A DNA stretch of 6,721 nt from contig CAIRWP010000360.1 of assembly GCA_903882335.1 (NCBI GenBank), positions 1-6,721 on the forward strand. The letters are read 5' to 3'. Position 1 is the stretch's first letter; each line of letters opens with the position of its first letter. The notes under the pieces were generated by a model. The model saw only the letters and a program-made list of their open reading frames with translations. It ran no database searches and was not told where the DNA came from. This stretch comes from an uncultured Opitutia bacterium. Lineage in GTDB: Bacteria > Verrucomicrobiota > Verrucomicrobiia > Opitutales > UBA953. The position numbers were made by a program, and so were the translations under genes. Shown here one piece after another: positions 4,451 to 6,721 of this stretch.

Positions 4451-6292
4451 ATGCCCCGCCTCTTCCTCGGCCTGCTGTTCGCCGTCGTCACCCTGTGCCT
4501 CCCGGCGCACGCCGCCGATACGCCCCCGAATATCGTGATCCTCTTCGCCGATGACCTCGGCATCAACGACCTCAGCTGCTACGGACGCAAGGACCAGCGC
4601 ACACCGAACCTGGACCGGCTCGCCGCCGAGGGCGTGCGTTTCACCCAAGCCTACGCGGCGGCCTCGGTCTGCTCGGCGTCCCGGGCGGCCTTGCTCACCG
4701 GCCAGAGCCCCGCACGACTCCGGATCACGACCTTCCTGCCGGGCCGCTCGGACCGGGCGTCCCACCGCCTGCTCAGCGCCCCGGTCAACCTCGCCCTGCC
4801 GGCGGGCGTGCCGACGATCGCCGAAGTCCTGAAGACCAAAGGCTACGCGACGATGGCGATCGGTAAGTGGCACGTGGGCGGCAAGGGACACCAACCGACC
4901 GACCACGGCTTCGACGAATTCGTCCCCGGCCGACCCAACCCCGGGGCGGAATCCCCCCTCGGCGGCAAAGGCGAGCTCGGCCAGGCCGAAGCGGCCGTGA
5001 AGTTCATCGAACGCAGCAAGGCCAAGCCCTTCCTGCTGTACCTCGCGTTCGACAACCCGCACATCCCGCTCGCGGCGCCGGCCCAAGGCATCGCGGCGAA
5101 CGCGCAAGCCTTCCACCCGACCTATGCCGCGCTGGTCGAATCGCTCGATGCCGCCGTCGGCCGCGTGCTCAAAGCCCTCGACGACCAAGGCTTGGCCAAG
5201 AACACCGTGGTCATCTTCGCCTCCGACAACGGCGGCGTCCACGTCTCCGAGCTCAAGGAGACGCCGCCGACCTACAACGCTCCCTGGCGGGCCGGCAAAG
5301 GGTTCGTCTACGAGGGCGGGCTGCGCTCCCCGCTGATCATCCGCTACCCGGGACGGCTCGCGACGCGCGAGATCGCCGCACCGGTGGTGCTGGGCGACCT
5401 CTTCCCCACCCTCTGCGGCCTGGCCCAGGCGACCCGCCCCGCCGTCCAAGATTTCCAGGACCTCGGCCCGTTGCTCTTCGACAGCCAGCCGGCCTCAGCG
5501 GCACCGCGCGCGCTCACCTGGCATCAGCCTCACTACATGAACCAGGGTGGTCGACCCGCCGGCGTCATCCGCGAAGGCGACTGGAAACTCATCGAGCAGT
5601 ACGAGGACGGCAGCCTCGAACTCTACAACCTCGCGAAGGATCCCGGCGAACAGACCGACCTCGCGGCGGCGGAGCCAGCCCGTGTCGCCGCGCTGCGCGG
5701 CAAACTGGAAGCCTGGCGACGCTCCGTGGGGGCCGCCCCGACCAAGGCCAACCCAGACTTCGACCGGGGCCGCTGGGAAAACTGCTTCGTGAAGTTCGAC
5801 GCCACCCGGGTGCAGGCGCTCCCGACCTCCGCGGCGATGCGCCCGCTCATGGCCGACTGGCGCCGGGCGATGGACGACGCCACGCCGACGGGCCCCAACG
5901 CCCTGATCTTCCTCGAGGCCAAGGACGCCCAGGTGCAGGCGAAGAAACTGAAATACGAGGACCCGCCCCAGAAGGATACGCTCGGCTTCTGGGTCGACCC
6001 GGCCGACACAGCCTCTTGGACCTTCCCGGTCGCGCAGCCCGGCAAATACCGCGTGAGCGTCCTGCAAGGTTGCGGCAAGGGCAGCGGCGGCTCGACGGTC
6101 GCGCTCGAGGTCGGCGCGGCGCGGGCGGAATTCACGGTCGTGGAGACCGGCCACTTCCAGCGGTTCGTCCCGCGCGAGGTCGGGGTGCTCGAGCTCGCCG
6201 CCGGCGCGAACACGCTCACGGTCCGCCCGGTGAAGAAGAAGGGCGCCGCCGTGATGGACCTGCGCCGCGTCACCCTCGAGCGCGTCGAATAG
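4451..6292 (+). CDS. Secreted type I (formylglycine-dependent) sulfatase with C-terminal beta-sandwich domain
   Basis: A 613-residue exported arylsulfatase-family enzyme that hydrolyses sulfate esters. The signal peptide is residues 1-21 (cleavage A-H-A before ADTPPN). The sulfatase domain begins at NIVILFADDLG (27-37; Asp34, Asp35 bind Ca2+). The nucleophile motif is C74-S-A-S-R78 followed by AALLTGQ; Cys74 must be oxidised to formylglycine, and Ala replaces the commoner Pro. Further active-site elements are GKWH (138-141), PH (203-204), SDNGG (258-262; Asp259, Asn260) and Lys283. A sub-domain with the typical DWKLIEQYEDGSLELYNLAKD pattern follows (about 377-397). Residues about 485-613 form a separate beta-rich module (WVDPADTASWTF, QPGKYRVSV, GHFQRF, AVMDLRRV) like the galactose-binding-fold extensions of planctomycete and verrucomicrobial sulfatases. 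There is no maturase in the window and no clear Shine-Dalgarno sequence. The substrate is unknown; a polysaccharide sulfate or a sulfate ester used as a sulfur source would fit. Confidence 0.93.
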   Translation: MPRLFLGLLFAVVTLCLPAHAADTPPNIVILFADDLGINDLSCYGRKDQRTPNLDRLAAEGVRFTQAYAAASVCSASRAALLTGQSPARLRITTFLPGRSDRASHRLLSAPVNLALPAGVPTIAEVLKTKGYATMAIGKWHVGGKGHQPTDHGFDEFVPGRPNPGAESPLGGKGELGQAEAAVKFIERSKAKPFLLYLAFDNPHIPLAAPAQGIAANAQAFHPTYAALVESLDAAVGRVLKALDDQGLAKNTVVIFASDNGGVHVSELKETPPTYNAPWRAGKGFVYEGGLRSPLIIRYPGRLATREIAAPVVLGDLFPTLCGLAQATRPAVQDFQDLGPLLFDSQPASAAPRALTWHQPHYMNQGGRPAGVIREGDWKLIEQYEDGSLELYNLAKDPGEQTDLAAAEPARVAALRGKLEAWRRSVGAAPTKANPDFDRGRWENCFVKFDATRVQALPTSAAMRPLMADWRRAMDDATPTGPNALIFLEAKDAQVQAKKLKYEDPPQKDTLGFWVDPADTASWTFPVAQPGKYRVSVLQGCGKGSGGSTVALEVGAARAEFTVVETGHFQRFVPREVGVLELAAGANTLTVRPVKKKGAAVMDLRRVTLERVE

Positions 6293-6293
6293 C

Positions 6294-6605
6294 TCAGCGG
6301 CCCGCGAGCAAGGCGCGCAGTTCGGCCTCGGGCTCCTCGTGCCCCTGCGCCACGGCGAGGGCGAGCGCCTCCGTCCAGGCGGCGCGGGCGCCGGGACCGT
6401 CGCCGACCGCGGCCAAGGCCCGGCCGAGCAGCACGCGCGGCATCATCCAGTCCGCCTTCGCTGCGGCGGCCTGCCGGAGATGCTCGGCGGCCTCGGCGGG
6501 CGCGCCTTCCTTGAGTAGTTCCTGCCCCAGCGAGAAACGGAACAGCGGGTTGGCCGGGTCGGCCGCGAGGTGCGTGCGGAAAAGGTCGGAGCGAAGCGGG
6601 CTCAT
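6294..6605 (-). CDS. Small TPR-like protein
   Basis: A 103-residue, soluble, Ala/Leu-rich helical protein with no signal peptide. Two TPR-like helix pairs can be aligned: about residues 20-50 (NPLFRFSLGQELLKEG, then AEAAEHLRQAAAAKAD) and 51-84 (PRVLLGRALAAVGD, then GARAAWTEALALA). TPR units are protein-interaction scaffolds; two are too few for a full superhelix, so it may act as a small adaptor. Its ATG overlaps the stop of the upstream glycogen branching enzyme-like gene (ATGA), indicating translational coupling, and its TGA ends 1 nt from the stop of the convergent sulfatase gene. The partner is unknown. Confidence 0.75.
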   Translation of the reverse strand: MSPLRSDLFRTHLAADPANPLFRFSLGQELLKEGAPAEAAEHLRQAAAAKADWMMPRVLLGRALAAVGDGPGARAAWTEALALAVAQGHEEPEAELRALLAGR

Positions 6606-6721
6606 GGGGCGTCGAGACGGAAGACGACGACGGACAGGCCGGGCAGGCGGACCTCAATCGAGCAAGGCCGGCCCTGGCAGGGGATGCGCTCGGCCTGGAC
6701 GCCGCCGAGGTTGCCCAACCC
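6602..6721 (-). CDS. glgB: 1,4-alpha-glucan branching enzyme, C-terminal fragment
   Basis: The frame open from the right window edge gives 39 codons ending in TGA at 6604-6602. The peptide starts GLGNLGGVQAERIPCQGRP and continues with SIEVRLPGLSVVVFRLDAP. It matches the end of GlgB-type enzymes, where 'N-x-GG-V-x-A/S-E-x-I-P-x-x-G-R-x-x-S-L-x-L-x-LPPL' forms the last strands of the alpha-amylase C-terminal beta domain. By family role, the enzyme makes alpha-1,6 branches in glycogen in the cytoplasm. Only the tail is visible, so another GH13 enzyme with the same C-terminal domain is possible. Its stop codon overlaps the start of the TPR-like gene by ATGA. Confidence 0.72.
   Translation of the reverse strand, partial: GLGNLGGVQAERIPCQGRPCSIEVRLPGLSVVVFRLDAP

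Noticed and set aside
4127..5449. 440-codon open frame on the minus strand opposite the sulfatase gene
   Set aside because: It runs antisense through the sulfatase motifs and out of frame through the small membrane protein gene. Composition is low complexity and typical of a shadow frame.

Overview
This is a GC-rich, gene-dense stretch of a Gram-negative bacterial chromosome. Two genes encode proteins for the outer membrane or periplasm: a beta-barrel porin with a signal peptide and a terminal Phe, and an exported sulfatase. The sulfatase has a C-terminal beta-sandwich domain of a style common in Planctomycetota and Verrucomicrobiota. Taken with a GlgB-type enzyme and the overall codon use, I infer a Verrucomicrobiota member (Opitutales-like). 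That placement is an inference from gene style, not a demonstrated match. No mobile element, CRISPR array, tRNA or rRNA is visible.

Layout. (1) Positions 1-2580, minus strand, read right to left: an alginate-export-family porin, then, 2 nt later, a periplasmic NMT1/SsuA-type solute-binding protein. After a 128-nt AT-rich gap comes the first 18 complete codons of what is probably the ABC ATPase. This looks like an uptake locus for a small anion, with sulfonate or another organosulfur compound the best guess: porin across the outer membrane, binding protein in the periplasm, ABC transporter in the inner membrane (the permease would lie to the left of the window). (2) Positions 2668-4391, minus strand: a small four-helix membrane protein of unknown function followed by an NRAMP/MntH-type divalent metal transporter with intact metal-site motifs. 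(3) Positions 4451-6292, plus strand: a secreted type I sulfatase with the formylglycine motif C-S-A-S-R. (4) Positions 6294-6721, minus strand: the last 39 codons of a glycogen branching enzyme-like gene, overlapping by ATGA a short TPR-like protein that ends 1 nt from the sulfatase stop codon.

The least ordinary part is non-coding. Two AT-rich islands, at about 84-125 and 2581-2660, stand out from the GC-rich background. They precede the two separated transcription-unit starts of the uptake locus. Both carry the 10-mer TTTAGTTAAC followed by ATGATTA, with 5 nt between them in one island and 15 nt in the other. Both also contain odd-length perfect palindromes (AACTTGTCAAGTT and TAACATTACTAATGTTA). 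They look like operators of one regulator controlling the porin and the ABC transporter, which would make this locus a small regulon. No frankly new enzyme system is evident; the rest is ordinary chromosomal content.
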